Assembly: GCF_001434975.1 (NCBI RefSeq)
Contig: NZ_AZEL01000011.1
Location: forward strand, 62,001-126,000
Source: Lactobacillus gallinarum DSM 10532 = JCM 2011
GTDB taxonomy: Bacteria > Bacillota > Bacilli > Lactobacillales > Lactobacillaceae
DNA: 64,000 bases
Reading direction: 5' to 3'
A program made the translations under genes and the position numbers. The notes under the pieces were generated by a model. That model was not told the DNA's origin, did not search any database, and worked only from the letters and a program-made list of their open reading frames with translations. This document shows, piece after piece, positions 44,871 through 54,843 of the stretch. Each line of letters starts with the position of its first letter. Position 1 is the stretch's first letter.

Positions 44871-47510
44871 ATGAAGAAACTAACTAGTTCAGAGTTTCGC
44901 CAAATGTTCCTTGACTTCTTCAAGGATCATGGCCATATGATTATGCCAAGTGCATCACTTATTCCACAAGATGACCCAACTCTTCTTTGGATTAACTCTG
45001 GTGTTGCTACTATGAAGAAATATTTTGATGGTTCAGTTGTACCAAAGAACCACAGAATTACTTCTTCTCAAAAGTCAATCAGAACTAACGATATTGAAAA
45101 TGTTGGTAAGACCGCTCGTCACCAAACTTTCTTTGAAATGCTTGGTAACTTCTCAGTAGGTGATTACTTTAGAGATGAAGCTATTCCTTGGGCTTGGGAA
45201 TTCTTAACTAGTCCTAAGTGGCTTGGCTTACCAAAGGAAAAGCTTTACTGTACTGTTTATCCAAAAGACGTTGATTCACAACGTGTCTGGGAAAAAGCTG
45301 GTATGCCAGCAGACCATATTGTTAAGTTAGAAGACAACTTCTGGGATATTGGTGAAGGTCCATGTGGTCCTGATACTGAAATTTTCTACGACCGTGGTCA
45401 AGAAAACAACGACGTTGCTGAAGACGATCCAGAAAACTTCCCAGGTGGTGAAAATGCACGTTACCTTGAAATTTGGAACATCGTATTTTCACAATACAAC
45501 CACTTGCCAAATGGTAAGTACGTAGACCAACCACACAAGAACATCGATACTGGTATGGGGCTTGAACGTGTACTTTCAATTTTGCAAGATGCACCAACTA
45601 ACTTTGAAACTGACTTATTCTTGCCAATTATTCACGCTACTGAAGAAATGACTGACGGTAAGAAGTACGGTGAAAACAAAGAAGACACTACTGCATTCAA
45701 GATTATTGCCGACCACGTTCGTGCCGTAAGTTTTGCTATTGCTGATGGTGCTCTTCCATCAAACTCAGGTCGTGGTTACGTTCTTCGTCGTTTGATTCGT
45801 CGTGCCGACCTTAACGGTCAACGTTTGGGCATCAAGGGGGCCTTTCTTTACAAGCTTGTACCAGTTGTTGGTAAGATTATGCAAAGCCACTACCCAGAAG
45901 TTATGGATCAACGCGGCTTTATCGAAAACGTAATTCAAAACGAAGAAGAAAGATTCCAAGCTACTCTTGATACTGGTTTGACTTTGCTTGATGACTTAAT
46001 TGATAAGGCTAAGAAGTCAGATGACAAGACTATCTCAGGTAAGGATGCCTTCAAGATGTTTGATACTTATGGCTTCCCATACGAATTGACCTTTGAATCA
46101 GCTCAAGATGCTGGCCTTAAGGTTGATAAGAAGGGCTTTGATGCTGAAATGCAAGCTCAAAAGGAACGTGCACGTAAGGCTCGTGGTGATCTTCAATCAA
46201 TGGGTCGTCAAGATGTAACTTTGATGAACATTAAGGACAAGTCAGTCTTTGAACGTGATACTTATGAAGAACCACATGCCAAGCTTCTTGACATCGTTGT
46301 TGACGATAAGTTAGTTGACAAGGCTGATGGCGAACACGCAACCTTAGTCTTTGACAAGACTCCATTTTATGCAGAACGTGGTGGTCAAGTTGCCGACCAC
46401 GGTAACATTTATGATCAAGATGGTGAACTTGTTGCTAAGGTAACTGATGTCCAACACGCTCCAAACGACCAAAGCTTGCACTTTGTTGACCTTATTTTGC
46501 CAATGGAAAAGGGCAAGGAATATATTTTGAAGATCGACAAGGAACGTCGTGAAGGTTTACGTCACTCACACTCAGCAACCCACTTGCTTCACGCTGCACT
46601 TCGTCAAGTTTTAGGTGAACATACTCACCAAGCAGGTTCATTAGTTGATCCTGACTACTTGAGATTTGACTTCACTGCTATGGAACCAATGACTCCACGT
46701 GAAATTAAGTCAGTTGAAGAATTAGTTAACCAAAAGATTTGGGAAGCTATCGATGTTAAGACTACTATCACTACACCTGAAGAAGGTGAAAAGATGGGTG
46801 CTTTAGCCCTCTTTGATGGTAAGTACGGTGACAAGGTTCGTGTTGTTCAAATGGGTGACTTCTCATCAGAATTCTGTGGTGGTACTCACTGTGATAACAC
46901 TAACCAAATCGGTATCTTCAAGATTACTTCTGAATCAGCTGTTGGTGCTGGTATGCGTAGAATTGAAGCTGTAACTTCAAAGAAGGCATACGAATACTTA
47001 GCAAATCGTTCAGGTTTACTTGATGATATTCAAACAGAAGTTAAGGCAACTAAGCCAGACAACATTATTGATAAGATTGACTCACTTGAAAGTGACTTAC
47101 ATGATAGTCAAAAGCAAGTTGAAGCTTTGACTAAGCAAATCAACCAAGCTAAGGCTGGTCAAATCTTTGATGATGTAAAACAAGCTGGTGACTTGACTGT
47201 AATTGCTACTATTGCAGATGTTAACGGCATGAACGACCTTCGTGAACTTGCTGACAACTGGAAGAGTGGCAACAAGTCAGACGTCTTAGTTTTAGCTGCT
47301 GAAAATGATGGCAAGGCTAATATGATTATTAGCTTGAATCAAAAGGCCTTAGACAAGGGTCTTAAGGCTGGCGACTTAATTAAGAAGGCTGCCCCAATCT
47401 TTGGTGGTGGCGGCGGTGGTCGTCCTAACATGGCTCAAGCCGGTGGTAAGAAGCCAGAAGGTCTTAACGATGCTATCAAGGCTGTAATCGAAGAAATTTC
47501 AAAGAACTAA
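44871..47510 (+). CDS. alaS: Alanyl-tRNA synthetase
   Basis: The 879-residue class II enzyme has the aminoacylation core (LTSSEFRQMFLDFFKDHGH, RGYVLRRLIRRA), the editing domain with HSATHLLHAALRQ and CGGTH, and a C-terminal glycine-rich end (FGGGGGGRPNMAQAGGKKP). ATG 44871 is chosen, eight bases after GGGAG; the open frame back to 44826 lies in the T-box terminator. Regulation is by the T-box. Confidence 0.97.
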   Translation: MKKLTSSEFRQMFLDFFKDHGHMIMPSASLIPQDDPTLLWINSGVATMKKYFDGSVVPKNHRITSSQKSIRTNDIENVGKTARHQTFFEMLGNFSVGDYFRDEAIPWAWEFLTSPKWLGLPKEKLYCTVYPKDVDSQRVWEKAGMPADHIVKLEDNFWDIGEGPCGPDTEIFYDRGQENNDVAEDDPENFPGGENARYLEIWNIVFSQYNHLPNGKYVDQPHKNIDTGMGLERVLSILQDAPTNFETDLFLPIIHATEEMTDGKKYGENKEDTTAFKIIADHVRAVSFAIADGALPSNSGRGYVLRRLIRRADLNGQRLGIKGAFLYKLVPVVGKIMQSHYPEVMDQRGFIENVIQNEEERFQATLDTGLTLLDDLIDKAKKSDDKTISGKDAFKMFDTYGFPYELTFESAQDAGLKVDKKGFDAEMQAQKERARKARGDLQSMGRQDVTLMNIKDKSVFERDTYEEPHAKLLDIVVDDKLVDKADGEHATLVFDKTPFYAERGGQVADHGNIYDQDGELVAKVTDVQHAPNDQSLHFVDLILPMEKGKEYILKIDKERREGLRHSHSATHLLHAALRQVLGEHTHQAGSLVDPDYLRFDFTAMEPMTPREIKSVEELVNQKIWEAIDVKTTITTPEEGEKMGALALFDGKYGDKVRVVQMGDFSSEFCGGTHCDNTNQIGIFKITSESAVGAGMRRIEAVTSKKAYEYLANRSGLLDDIQTEVKATKPDNIIDKIDSLESDLHDSQKQVEALTKQINQAKAGQIFDDVKQAGDLTVIATIADVNGMNDLRELADNWKSGNKSDVLVLAAENDGKANMIISLNQKALDKGLKAGDLIKKAAPIFGGGGGGRPNMAQAGGKKPEGLNDAIKAVIEEISKN

Positions 47511-47570
47511 GAATTAATTAATTGTGTTTAAGCTTTTTTTCAAGTAAAATTGTTGACAGGAGGAATAAAT

Positions 47571-47828
47571 ATGAGTTCGCTAGATAAGACTATGCATTTT
47601 GACTTTAACCAAAATAAAGGAAAGAATGTTTATGACACTCTGCAAGATGTTTACAATGCGCTTGAAGAAAAGGGCTATAATCCTGTCAACCAGATTGTAG
47701 GTTACTTACTTTCTGGCGATCCTGCTTATATTCCACGGCATAATGATGCCCGTAACTTAATTCTTAAGCACGAACGTGATGAAATTATTGAGGAACTCGT
47801 TAAGAGCTATCTTGGTAAGAATAAATAA
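47571..47828 (+). CDS. ireB: IreB family regulatory protein (UPF0297)
   Basis: An 85-residue protein starting [12 protein letters not shown] with [40 protein letters not shown], the IreB/YrzL signature. In Enterococcus, IreB is phosphorylated by the kinase IreK and affects cephalosporin resistance. ATG 47571 follows GGAGG directly; the frame upstream includes that site. It starts the ireB-ruvX-yrzB operon. Confidence 0.95.
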   Translation: MSSLDKTMHFDFNQNKGKNVYDTLQDVYNALEEKGYNPVNQIVGYLLSGDPAYIPRHNDARNLILKHERDEIIEELVKSYLGKNK

Positions 47829-48256
47829 TGCGATTATTAGGTTTAGATATAGGCTCTAAAACTGTGGGTGTTGCGGTCAGTGATGAATTAGGAATTACTG
47901 CACAGAAGTTAGAAACTATTAAAATTGATGAAACCAGATATAATTTTGGGATGCGTCCATTAAAAAAGTTAGTTAGACAATATGAAGTAGATGGCTTTGT
48001 ATTAGGTCTGCCTAAGAATATGGATGGCACTTCGGGAGCTTCAGTTGCCCGCAGTAAGGCTTACGGTAAAAGACTCGAAGAAAAGTTTGGCTTGCCCGTG
48101 CATTATTCTGATGAAAGATTAACAACTATCGAATCACGCCGAGTACTCGTAGAAGATGCAGGTATTCATGATCGTAAAAAACGTAAACAAGTGATTGATC
48201 AGATGGCAGCGGTGCTCATCTTGCAAAATTATTTGGATTTACACCGAAAGGATTAA
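47828..48256 (+). CDS. ruvX: YqgF/RuvX-family RNase H-like nuclease
   Basis: A 142-residue RNase H-fold protein: [44 protein letters not shown] and [11 protein letters not shown]. Proposed as Holliday junction resolvase and shown in E. coli to process 16S rRNA ends. Its ATG overlaps the ireB stop by one base. Confidence 0.96.
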   Translation: MRLLGLDIGSKTVGVAVSDELGITAQKLETIKIDETRYNFGMRPLKKLVRQYEVDGFVLGLPKNMDGTSGASVARSKAYGKRLEEKFGLPVHYSDERLTTIESRRVLVEDAGIHDRKKRKQVIDQMAAVLILQNYLDLHRKD

Positions 48257-48257
48257 T

Positions 48258-48569
48258 ATGGCAGCACAAGTTAATGGTGACGATCAAGATCGTCAAATTA
48301 CTTTGATCGATGATCAAGGTAATGAAGAATTGTATGAAGTATTATTTACTTTTCATTCAGATGATTATGATAAGTCATATGTACTTCTTTATCCAGCCGC
48401 TGTTGGGGACGATGAAGATATTGAAGTACAGGCTTTCAGTTATGATGCAGATGACGCAGGTGATGTCACTAGCAGTGATTTGCATGAGATTGAATCTGAT
48501 GATGAATGGGACATGGTACAAGGAGTTTTGAATACTTTCTTGGATGATGATCGCCTAAGTGGTAAATAA
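48258..48569 (+). CDS. yrzB: DUF1292 protein, YrzB-like
   Basis: A 103-residue, very acidic protein (DDQDRQITLIDDQGNEELYEVLFTF) of the DUF1292 family, always placed after ruvX in Firmicutes. ATG 48258 comes one base after the ruvX stop, with GAAAGG upstream; the longer frame to 48195 lies inside ruvX. Function unknown. Confidence 0.92.
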   Translation: MAAQVNGDDQDRQITLIDDQGNEELYEVLFTFHSDDYDKSYVLLYPAAVGDDEDIEVQAFSYDADDAGDVTSSDLHEIESDDEWDMVQGVLNTFLDDDRLSGK

Positions 48570-48570
48570 T

Positions 48571-48602
48571 AAAAAAGGACTAGCTGCGGCTGGTCCTTTT
48601 TG
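48571..48602 (+). terminator. Terminator of the ireB-ruvX-yrzB operon
   Basis: AAAAAGGACTAGC / GCTGGTCCTTTTT with a TGCG loop and T run. Confidence 0.92.
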
Positions 48603-48631
48603 TTAGTTTATAAAAAGAAATATAAATAGCT

Positions 48632-50989
48632 ATGAATGATAAAATTTTAAAGATCTTAGAGTTCGGTGAAATTACTAAAAGATTAAGTAAATTAGCAATT
48701 ACCGCTCCAGCTAAAGATGCGGCATTGAAGTTAAGACCGAGTGGTAATTTTGACCGAGTACAAAATGAATTAAAACAAACTTTAGCATTGGCTGACTTAT
48801 TGCGAGTTAAAGGACAACTTCCGTTAACTGATTTTCAAGATGTTCATCCTAGCACTAAAAGATTGAGTGTAAAAGCAAATCTGAATGCTCAGGAATTGGG
48901 TAATTTACTTCTTGTTTTAAGCTTAGCCAATGAGATTAATGAATTTCTGGAAGATGTTGATGATGAAAAGCTTAACTTATCAGCTATCGATTCAGTTTTG
49001 GATCAGTTAGATGTTCCAGACCTTTTATTTAGAGAATTAAAAAAATCTGTTGATTATGATGGTGAAGTACTTGATACAGCTTCAAGCGCATTAGCACGTT
49101 TGCGTCACGATATGCGTAGTAACGAAGAAGACATTAAGAACCGGATGAATGCTTATACCAAAGGAAATAGCAGCAAGTACTTGTCTGAACAAATCGTTAC
49201 TATTCGTGATGATCGCTATGTTATTCCGGTTAAGCAGGAATATCGTGGCAAGTTTGGTGGGGTAGTTCATGATCAAAGTGCAAGTGGTCAGACTTTATTT
49301 ATTGAGCCTGAAGCAGTTTTGAACTTGAACAACCGCCAGCAAAACTTAATTGCTCAAGAAAAACAAGAAATCCGCAATATTTTGAAAAACTTGTCTGGCT
49401 TAGCTAGAGAAGAAATTGATAGCATCAATAATATTGCTAATGCATTAACTCGTTTAGACTTTTTGCAAGCAAAGGCAAAATTGGCTAAGGAAATGAAAGC
49501 TAGCGAGCCTAAGTTGACTCAGGATCATTCGCTGGAATTACGAAATGCACGCCATCCATTAATTGATCCAGAAAAAGTTGTTCCTAATGATATTCGTTTA
49601 GGCGGCGATTTTGATACAATGCTGATTACTGGGCCAAACACCGGTGGTAAGACTATTACTCTTAAGACCGCTGGCTTGCTGCAATTGATGGCTCAGTCTG
49701 GTTTATTTATTCCAGCTGAAGAAGGCAGTAAAGTTGGCGTATTCAAAGAAGTTTACGCTGACATCGGTGATGAACAATCAATCGAACAATCATTAAGTAC
49801 TTTTTCATCACACATTAATGACATTATTGCCATTATGAAAAATGTAGATAAAGAAACCTTGGTTTTAATTGATGAAATTGGTGCAGGAACCGACCCAGAA
49901 GAAGGTGCCAGTTTAGCTATTAGCATTTTGAACTTTTTGCGCAAGAAAGATGCTAAGATCATGGTCACTACGCACTATCCTGAATTGAAGCTTTACGGAT
50001 ATAACAGACCACGCACTACTAATGCATCGATGGAATTTGACTTAAAGACTTTATCACCAACATACCATTTACAAATTGGTATTCCAGGTCACAGTAATGC
50101 TTTTGCGATTGCTCGTAGGCTGGGGATGCGTGAAGATGTAGTTAAAAATGCGCAAAACTTAATGTCAGATGAGGATTCTGATATTAATAAGATGATTGCT
50201 AAATTAAATGCGCAAACTAAGGCGGCTACTACAGCTCGCAACCGATTAGAAACGAGTTTAGATCGCAGTCAAAAACTTGAACAAAAATTGCAACAAGCGC
50301 TTGATTGGTACAACCAACGTGTTCAAAAGCAACTCGATTTTGCGCAAGAAAGAGCTAATGAAGTTGTAGCTAAGAGACGTAAAAAGGCTGATAAAATTAT
50401 TGCCGAGCTGGAAAAGCAGAAAAATGCTGGCGTTAAAGAAAATAAAATTATTGAAGCTAAGGGTGAACTTAATAGCCTAGAGCGTCAGGCCCACAATTTA
50501 GCCCATAATAAAGTCTTACAGCGTGAAAAACGTCGTCATCATGTAAGTGTGGGGGATCAAGTAAAGGTCCTTTCATATGGACAAACAGGTACTATTACCA
50601 AGAAATTATCTGAACATGAATATGAAGTTCAAATGGGGATCATTAAAGTCAAAGTTAGTGACCGCGATATTGAGAGAATCGACAAGAATAATACACAACC
50701 TAAGAAAAAATTGGTTAGAGCAACAAGTGCAATTAGACGTAGTAATGCACATAGCGAGTTAGACTTGCGTGGTCAACGCTACGATGAAGCTATGACTAAT
50801 TTGGATCGTTATATTGATTCCGCATTACTGGCAGGTTTAGATATTGTAACTATTATTCATGGGATCGGTACTGGTGCAATCCGTAAAGGCGTTTGGCAAT
50901 ATTTGCGTAGCAGTAACCACGTTAAAGGCTTTAATTACGCGCCTGCTAACGAAGGAGGTAATGGTGCCACAATTGTTAAATTAAAGTAA
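48632..50989 (+). CDS. mutS2: MutS2 family protein (ribosome rescue ATPase with Smr domain)
   Basis: A 785-residue MutS paralogue lacking the mismatch-binding domain: clamp and lever (1-300), Walker A GPNTGGKTITL, Walker B LVLIDEIGAGTDPEEG, a long coiled coil (about 515-630), KOW-like segment and C-terminal Smr nuclease domain with LDLRGQRYDEAM and HGIGTGAIRKG. MutS2/RqcU splits collided ribosomes in B. subtilis; earlier work linked it to recombination. Confidence 0.96.
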   Translation: MNDKILKILEFGEITKRLSKLAITAPAKDAALKLRPSGNFDRVQNELKQTLALADLLRVKGQLPLTDFQDVHPSTKRLSVKANLNAQELGNLLLVLSLANEINEFLEDVDDEKLNLSAIDSVLDQLDVPDLLFRELKKSVDYDGEVLDTASSALARLRHDMRSNEEDIKNRMNAYTKGNSSKYLSEQIVTIRDDRYVIPVKQEYRGKFGGVVHDQSASGQTLFIEPEAVLNLNNRQQNLIAQEKQEIRNILKNLSGLAREEIDSINNIANALTRLDFLQAKAKLAKEMKASEPKLTQDHSLELRNARHPLIDPEKVVPNDIRLGGDFDTMLITGPNTGGKTITLKTAGLLQLMAQSGLFIPAEEGSKVGVFKEVYADIGDEQSIEQSLSTFSSHINDIIAIMKNVDKETLVLIDEIGAGTDPEEGASLAISILNFLRKKDAKIMVTTHYPELKLYGYNRPRTTNASMEFDLKTLSPTYHLQIGIPGHSNAFAIARRLGMREDVVKNAQNLMSDEDSDINKMIAKLNAQTKAATTARNRLETSLDRSQKLEQKLQQALDWYNQRVQKQLDFAQERANEVVAKRRKKADKIIAELEKQKNAGVKENKIIEAKGELNSLERQAHNLAHNKVLQREKRRHHVSVGDQVKVLSYGQTGTITKKLSEHEYEVQMGIIKVKVSDRDIERIDKNNTQPKKKLVRATSAIRRSNAHSELDLRGQRYDEAMTNLDRYIDSALLAGLDIVTIIHGIGTGAIRKGVWQYLRSSNHVKGFNYAPANEGGNGATIVKLK

Positions 50990-51079
50990 GCAGTCTTCTT
51001 GTAAAAAAGTAAGTAAAACTGATATATTATTAATATAGATTTAAAGATAAAACGATATTAATTGAAAGAGGTAAAGCAT

Positions 51080-51391
51080 ATGGTTGATGCAATTACTGAT
51101 CAAAATTTTGAAGAAGAAACTAAAGATGGCGTTGTTTTAACAGACTTTTGGGCAACTTGGTGTGGTCCATGTAAGATGCAATCACCAGTAATTGACCAAT
51201 TGGCAGAAGAACGTCAAGATGTTAAGTTTACAAAGATGGATGTTGACCACAATCAAGAAACTGCTAAGAATCTTGGTATTATGGCTATCCCAACTTTGAT
51301 TATTAAGAAGAATGGTCAAATTGTTGATCGTTTAACTGGTTACACTCCAAAGGAAAAGTTGAACCAAATTTTGGATCAATACGCTGGTTAA
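51080..51391 (+). CDS. trxA: Thioredoxin
   Basis: A 104-residue thioredoxin with active site FWATWCGPCKM and cis-proline motif MAIPTLIIKKNG. ATG 51080 follows AGAGGTAA by six bases; the TTG at 51062 precedes that site and is rejected. It stands alone between mutS2 and mscL, ending in a strong bidirectional terminator. Confidence 0.97.
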   Translation: MVDAITDQNFEEETKDGVVLTDFWATWCGPCKMQSPVIDQLAEERQDVKFTKMDVDHNQETAKNLGIMAIPTLIIKKNGQIVDRLTGYTPKEKLNQILDQYAG

Positions 51392-51400
51392 TTAAAATAA

Positions 51401-51437
51401 AAAAATAAGCTTGTGGCTTCGCCACAAGCTTATTTTT
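51401..51437. terminator. Bidirectional terminator between trxA and mscL
   Basis: A perfect 17-bp stem (51401-51417 with 51421-51437) with TTC loop and A/T runs at both sides. Confidence 0.95.
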
Positions 51438-51807
51438 ATGCTTCTTTTTCTTTAAGAAGATCACGGATTTCTTTTAAGTAGTCTACTTCAGTTGGAGCAG
51501 CTGGAGTTTCTTCTTCTTCCTTTTTCGTAAATTTATTAACGGCTTTTACGATTAAGAAGACAATGAAGGAAATAATAAGGAAATTGATGATGGAATTTAG
51601 GAAACTTCCGTATCTAAAATTAGCTTCTCCTACTTTAAGAGTTAAGTTAGACAAGTCAATTCTACCGATAAAAAGACCGATTAGCGGATTGATTAAATTT
51701 TTAACAAGTGATTTTACGATTGCTGTAAAAGCTGCACCGATAATCACACCGACTGCTAAATCAATAACGTTTCCGCGTGCAATAAATTGTTTGAATTCCT
51801 TAAGCAT
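51436..51807 (-). CDS. mscL: Large-conductance mechanosensitive channel
   Basis: A 123-residue pentameric channel that opens under osmotic downshock. N-terminal [27 protein letters not shown] is the pore helix, a periplasmic loop follows and TM2 is [20 protein letters not shown]; a charged helix ends the protein. AGGAGTAAT lies upstream of the ATG. Confidence 0.97.
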   Translation of the reverse strand: MLKEFKQFIARGNVIDLAVGVIIGAAFTAIVKSLVKNLINPLIGLFIGRIDLSNLTLKVGEANFRYGSFLNSIINFLIISFIVFLIVKAVNKFTKKEEEETPAAPTEVDYLKEIRDLLKEKEA

Positions 51808-51911
51808 TTTATTACTCCTATATCTAAATCTAAAAATATTTTAATCTAAGGTAAAGCATATAGTAATAATAAATTATAGTCTATAAAAAAGCTATCTTTT
51901 TTGCTAAATTT

Positions 51912-52313
51912 TTAGCCGAAACGAGCAATGATTTGAACTTTCTTTTCTTTAGGTAAAATGGTAATTTCACTTTCGGTGATTTTACCAGTTTCCTTTTGTA
52001 CGGTTTCGGCAATCATGCCACTTTCAAGAGAAAATTCTTTACTATCACTGTCTAAACGGTCTTCGATATTTTGACCGCTTAATTCAAAAGTGATGGAGGC
52101 TCTTCTTTCTTTGGTTTTTACAAGAGTACCAAATTTAGCCATATGGAAGAAATCAACCAAATCATCAAAATCGCTTAAGTCGTAGTGACGTGAAATTCTT
52201 TTGCCAGCCCAATAAAGAATAGGGGCATCGTCATCACCTAAAATAGTTGGTAAAAGAAAGTCACGGTAAAGTTGATTAATAAAATATACGTGTTCGTTTG
52301 CGTTTTCTGTCAT
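51912..52313 (-). CDS. yslB: YslB-family protein (DUF2507)
   Basis: A protein of 133 residues matching YslB (DUF2507): FLLPTILGDDDAPILYWAGKRISRHYDL and KFGTLVKTKERRASITFELSG. Function unknown; the fold is related to V4R-type ligand-binding domains. Start ATG 52313 lies 12 bases after AAGGG; ATG 52325 touches that site but cannot be excluded. In Bacillus the gene also lies in the trxA-murI neighbourhood. Confidence 0.85.
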   Translation of the reverse strand: MTENANEHVYFINQLYRDFLLPTILGDDDAPILYWAGKRISRHYDLSDFDDLVDFFHMAKFGTLVKTKERRASITFELSGQNIEDRLDSDSKEFSLESGMIAETVQKETGKITESEITILPKEKKVQIIARFG

Positions 52314-52401
52314 AAACTTATTCATCCCTTTTATTCTTTTTTATTTTACCGTAAACTAGTAGGAGTAGAAAATAATTTTTTCTTAATAAGAGGTTTTTAT
52401 T

Positions 52402-53205
52402 ATGGATAATCGTCCCATTGGATTGTTAGACTCGGGTGTTGGCGGCTTTACAGTTGTTAAAAAAGTAATTGAAAAGTTGCCTCACGAATCTACTGTTTTT
52501 ATTGGTGATAGTGCCAATATGCCTTATGGTGATAAAAGTCGTGAACGAATTATTGAACTTACACGCCGAAGTGTGAAGTTTTTATTGCAAAAGAAAGTAA
52601 AGTTGATTATCTTTGCCTGCAACACAGCTACTGCAGTAGCAATGCCAACTTTGCAAAATGAAGTTGAACAACAAGTTATCGGGGTTATTCAATCAGGTAG
52701 TTTAGCTGCGGCTAGAACGACTAAAAATAAAAAAGTCGCAGTAGCAGCAACTCCGGTAACGATTAACTCACATGCATATCAAAAAGAAATTAAATTCAGA
52801 GATCCTGATATCAAGGTGATGGAAATTGCAGCGCCAGAGCTTGCTCCACTCATTGAAAGTCAAAAGGATTATGATACAAACTTAGCAGCGGTAAAACGCA
52901 GTATTGCCCCACTTAAGGGTCAAGATTTTGATACTTTTGTTTTGGGCTGTACGCATTATCCACTAATTCAAAATGAATTTGCGGAAGCATTAGGTGATAA
53001 GATTCAAATCGTGGATCCTGCTGATCAAGTAGCACAATATACTTTTAATGTTATGCGACGTGATGGTTTATTTAGTTCATCTGATCAAGCTGGAAAACAT
53101 GAATACTACACCACTGGAGATCCTGATAAATTCTCAGAAATGGGGAGAAGATTTTTAGGACAAGCAGATTTGACTAGTCATCAAGTAGATACGAGGAATT
53201 TATAA
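52402..53205 (+). CDS. murI: Glutamate racemase
   Basis: MurI makes D-glutamate for peptidoglycan. The 267-residue protein has PIGLLDSGVGGFTVVK, catalytic cysteines in FACNTATAVAMP and VLGCTHYPLI, and VDPADQVA. It overlaps the next gene by one base (TAATG). AAGAGG is upstream. Confidence 0.97.
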   Translation: MDNRPIGLLDSGVGGFTVVKKVIEKLPHESTVFIGDSANMPYGDKSRERIIELTRRSVKFLLQKKVKLIIFACNTATAVAMPTLQNEVEQQVIGVIQSGSLAAARTTKNKKVAVAATPVTINSHAYQKEIKFRDPDIKVMEIAAPELAPLIESQKDYDTNLAAVKRSIAPLKGQDFDTFVLGCTHYPLIQNEFAEALGDKIQIVDPADQVAQYTFNVMRRDGLFSSSDQAGKHEYYTTGDPDKFSEMGRRFLGQADLTSHQVDTRNL

Positions 53206-53825
53206 TGACTAAGGAAATTTTATTTGCGACTGGCAATCAAGGAAAAGCTAAGGAATTAAAGGAAGCTTTTAAAAGAGCTGGAGTGGATGTTGAAATTAAA
53301 ACTAATGCAGATTTAGATAATCCGCCTCATCCAATTGAAAGTGGAAGAACATTTGAAGCAAATGCCAAGATTAAAGCTCATGAGTTAGCAGAATTTTCAG
53401 GATTACCAACAATTGCGGATGATTCAGGCTTAATGGTTGATGCATTAAATGGTGAACCTGGCGTAAGAAGTGCTCGTTATGCTGGTGAAGCTCATAATGA
53501 TGCCAAGAATAATGCCAAGTTGTTGGCTAATTTAGGCGGTGTACCTGATGAAAAGAGAACGGCCAAGTTTTGGACGACGATCGTTGTTTCAATGCCAGGT
53601 GAGTTTGATAAAGATCTAGTTGTTTCAGGTACTTGTTCAGGCCGGATCCTTGCTGCACCACGCGGTGAAGATGGATTTGGTTATGATCCACTGTTCTTTA
53701 TTCCTGAAAAGGGTAAGACTTTTGCACAAATGACAACAGATGAGAAAAATGAAATCTCTCATCGTGGTAATGCAGTGAGAAAATTGTTGCAAGAATTGCC
53801 TGATTGGCTAAAACAATTCAATTAA
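53205..53825 (+). CDS. XTP/dITP diphosphatase (RdgB/HAM1 family)
   Basis: A housekeeping pyrophosphatase that clears non-canonical purine nucleotides. FATGNQGKAKELKEAF, IADDSGLMVDALNGEPGVRSARYAG, GEDGFGYDPLFFIP and EISHRGNAVRKL mark the family; 206 residues. Translationally coupled to murI, as in many Firmicutes. Confidence 0.96.
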   Translation: MTKEILFATGNQGKAKELKEAFKRAGVDVEIKTNADLDNPPHPIESGRTFEANAKIKAHELAEFSGLPTIADDSGLMVDALNGEPGVRSARYAGEAHNDAKNNAKLLANLGGVPDEKRTAKFWTTIVVSMPGEFDKDLVVSGTCSGRILAAPRGEDGFGYDPLFFIPEKGKTFAQMTTDEKNEISHRGNAVRKLLQELPDWLKQFN

Positions 53826-53862
53826 AAAAGTGTTTAGAATTTTTCGTTCTAAACACTTTTTT
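53824..53862. terminator. Bidirectional terminator between the XTPase and MscS genes
   Basis: A perfect 16-bp stem (53824-53839 with 53847-53862) flanked by A and T runs. Confidence 0.94.
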
Positions 53863-54714
53863 CTATGCGCTAGTTTTGATTGTACTAGCAGTTGTTGCAA
53901 ATTTAATATCATTTTTTTGCAAAGCTTGAATGTATTTACCTAAATATAAATTTTTAACTATCGATTGCTTTTCAGGTTTTACCTTAAAATAAACGCCATA
54001 GGTAACTGTGCGTCCATTTTGCCCAGTAACCCCAATAATTGAAGGGCCAGAAGAAACGGTGCCTTTTTCAGGTTTAATTGATTTATTAACCTCTTTAATA
54101 ATTTTGGTGATATGACTAAAGTCATTGTCTGCATCTAATTCAAGATTAATAGTTAGTCCAATAGCATTATGGGCCAGATTTTGTACAATCGTAATATTGC
54201 GGTTAGGAATGTAAATTATTGAACCATCTGATGCTTTTAATCGAGTGGTTCTAAGACCTAATTGATCTACAGTACCGACTTGACCATTAATGGAAACTGT
54301 ATCGCCGACATCAAATTGGTCTTCACTTAAAATGAAGAAGCCGTTAACTAAATCACTCACAAAACCTTGGGCCCCCATACCTAAGGCAAGAGAGAAAATT
54401 CCGGCACTGGCTAATAAAGTTCCCACTGGCACGCCGATAATGGATAAAATACCGAAAAGATAAAAGAATATCAAGGTATATTGAAAGATACTGTTGATTA
54501 AAGCAGTAATTGTTTTAGTCCTTTTATTTCTAATTGTATTGTGTCTAGCCAAGTAGTTGTTAATTATCTTGTGACCAAAGTGGGATAAAAGGTAAAAGAT
54601 TAGGGTAGTAATGGCTAGTTGCCAAATAATTGATAGAAAATTTTGCCCAATTTTGTCCCAATTGAACTGAATTTTATGCATACTGAAATGAGTAGGTAAT
54701 GTGGGTATTTTCAT
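53863..54714 (-). CDS. Small-conductance mechanosensitive channel, MscS family
   Basis: An MscS-type channel with three helices (about 23-45, 67-88, 91-120); the pore helix reads GTLLASAGIFSLALGMGAQGFVSDLVNGF and the beta domain follows (FDVGDTVSINGQVGTVDQLGLRTTRLKASDGSIIYIPN). The start is uncertain: ATG 54714 (284 residues) is used, but GAAAGG is far upstream and a longer form to 54771 is open. Confidence 0.9.
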   Translation of the reverse strand: MKIPTLPTHFSMHKIQFNWDKIGQNFLSIIWQLAITTLIFYLLSHFGHKIINNYLARHNTIRNKRTKTITALINSIFQYTLIFFYLFGILSIIGVPVGTLLASAGIFSLALGMGAQGFVSDLVNGFFILSEDQFDVGDTVSINGQVGTVDQLGLRTTRLKASDGSIIYIPNRNITIVQNLAHNAIGLTINLELDADNDFSHITKIIKEVNKSIKPEKGTVSSGPSIIGVTGQNGRTVTYGVYFKVKPEKQSIVKNLYLGKYIQALQKNDIKFATTASTIKTSA

Positions 54715-54843
54715 AAATAGTTTTATAATATCCTTTCTTGAATTTAATAGGTTATAATAAAAGAATAACAAGACATTAATTGAGAATAAAGTATATTCAT
54801 GCTAGACTTTTTTTAGATGGTATATGGAGGTAGAAGTTAGAAG

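Noticed and set aside
48195-48257. N-terminal extension of the DUF1292 gene
   Set aside because: It lies in ruvX in another frame and is unlike the family; ATG 48258 has a ribosome site.
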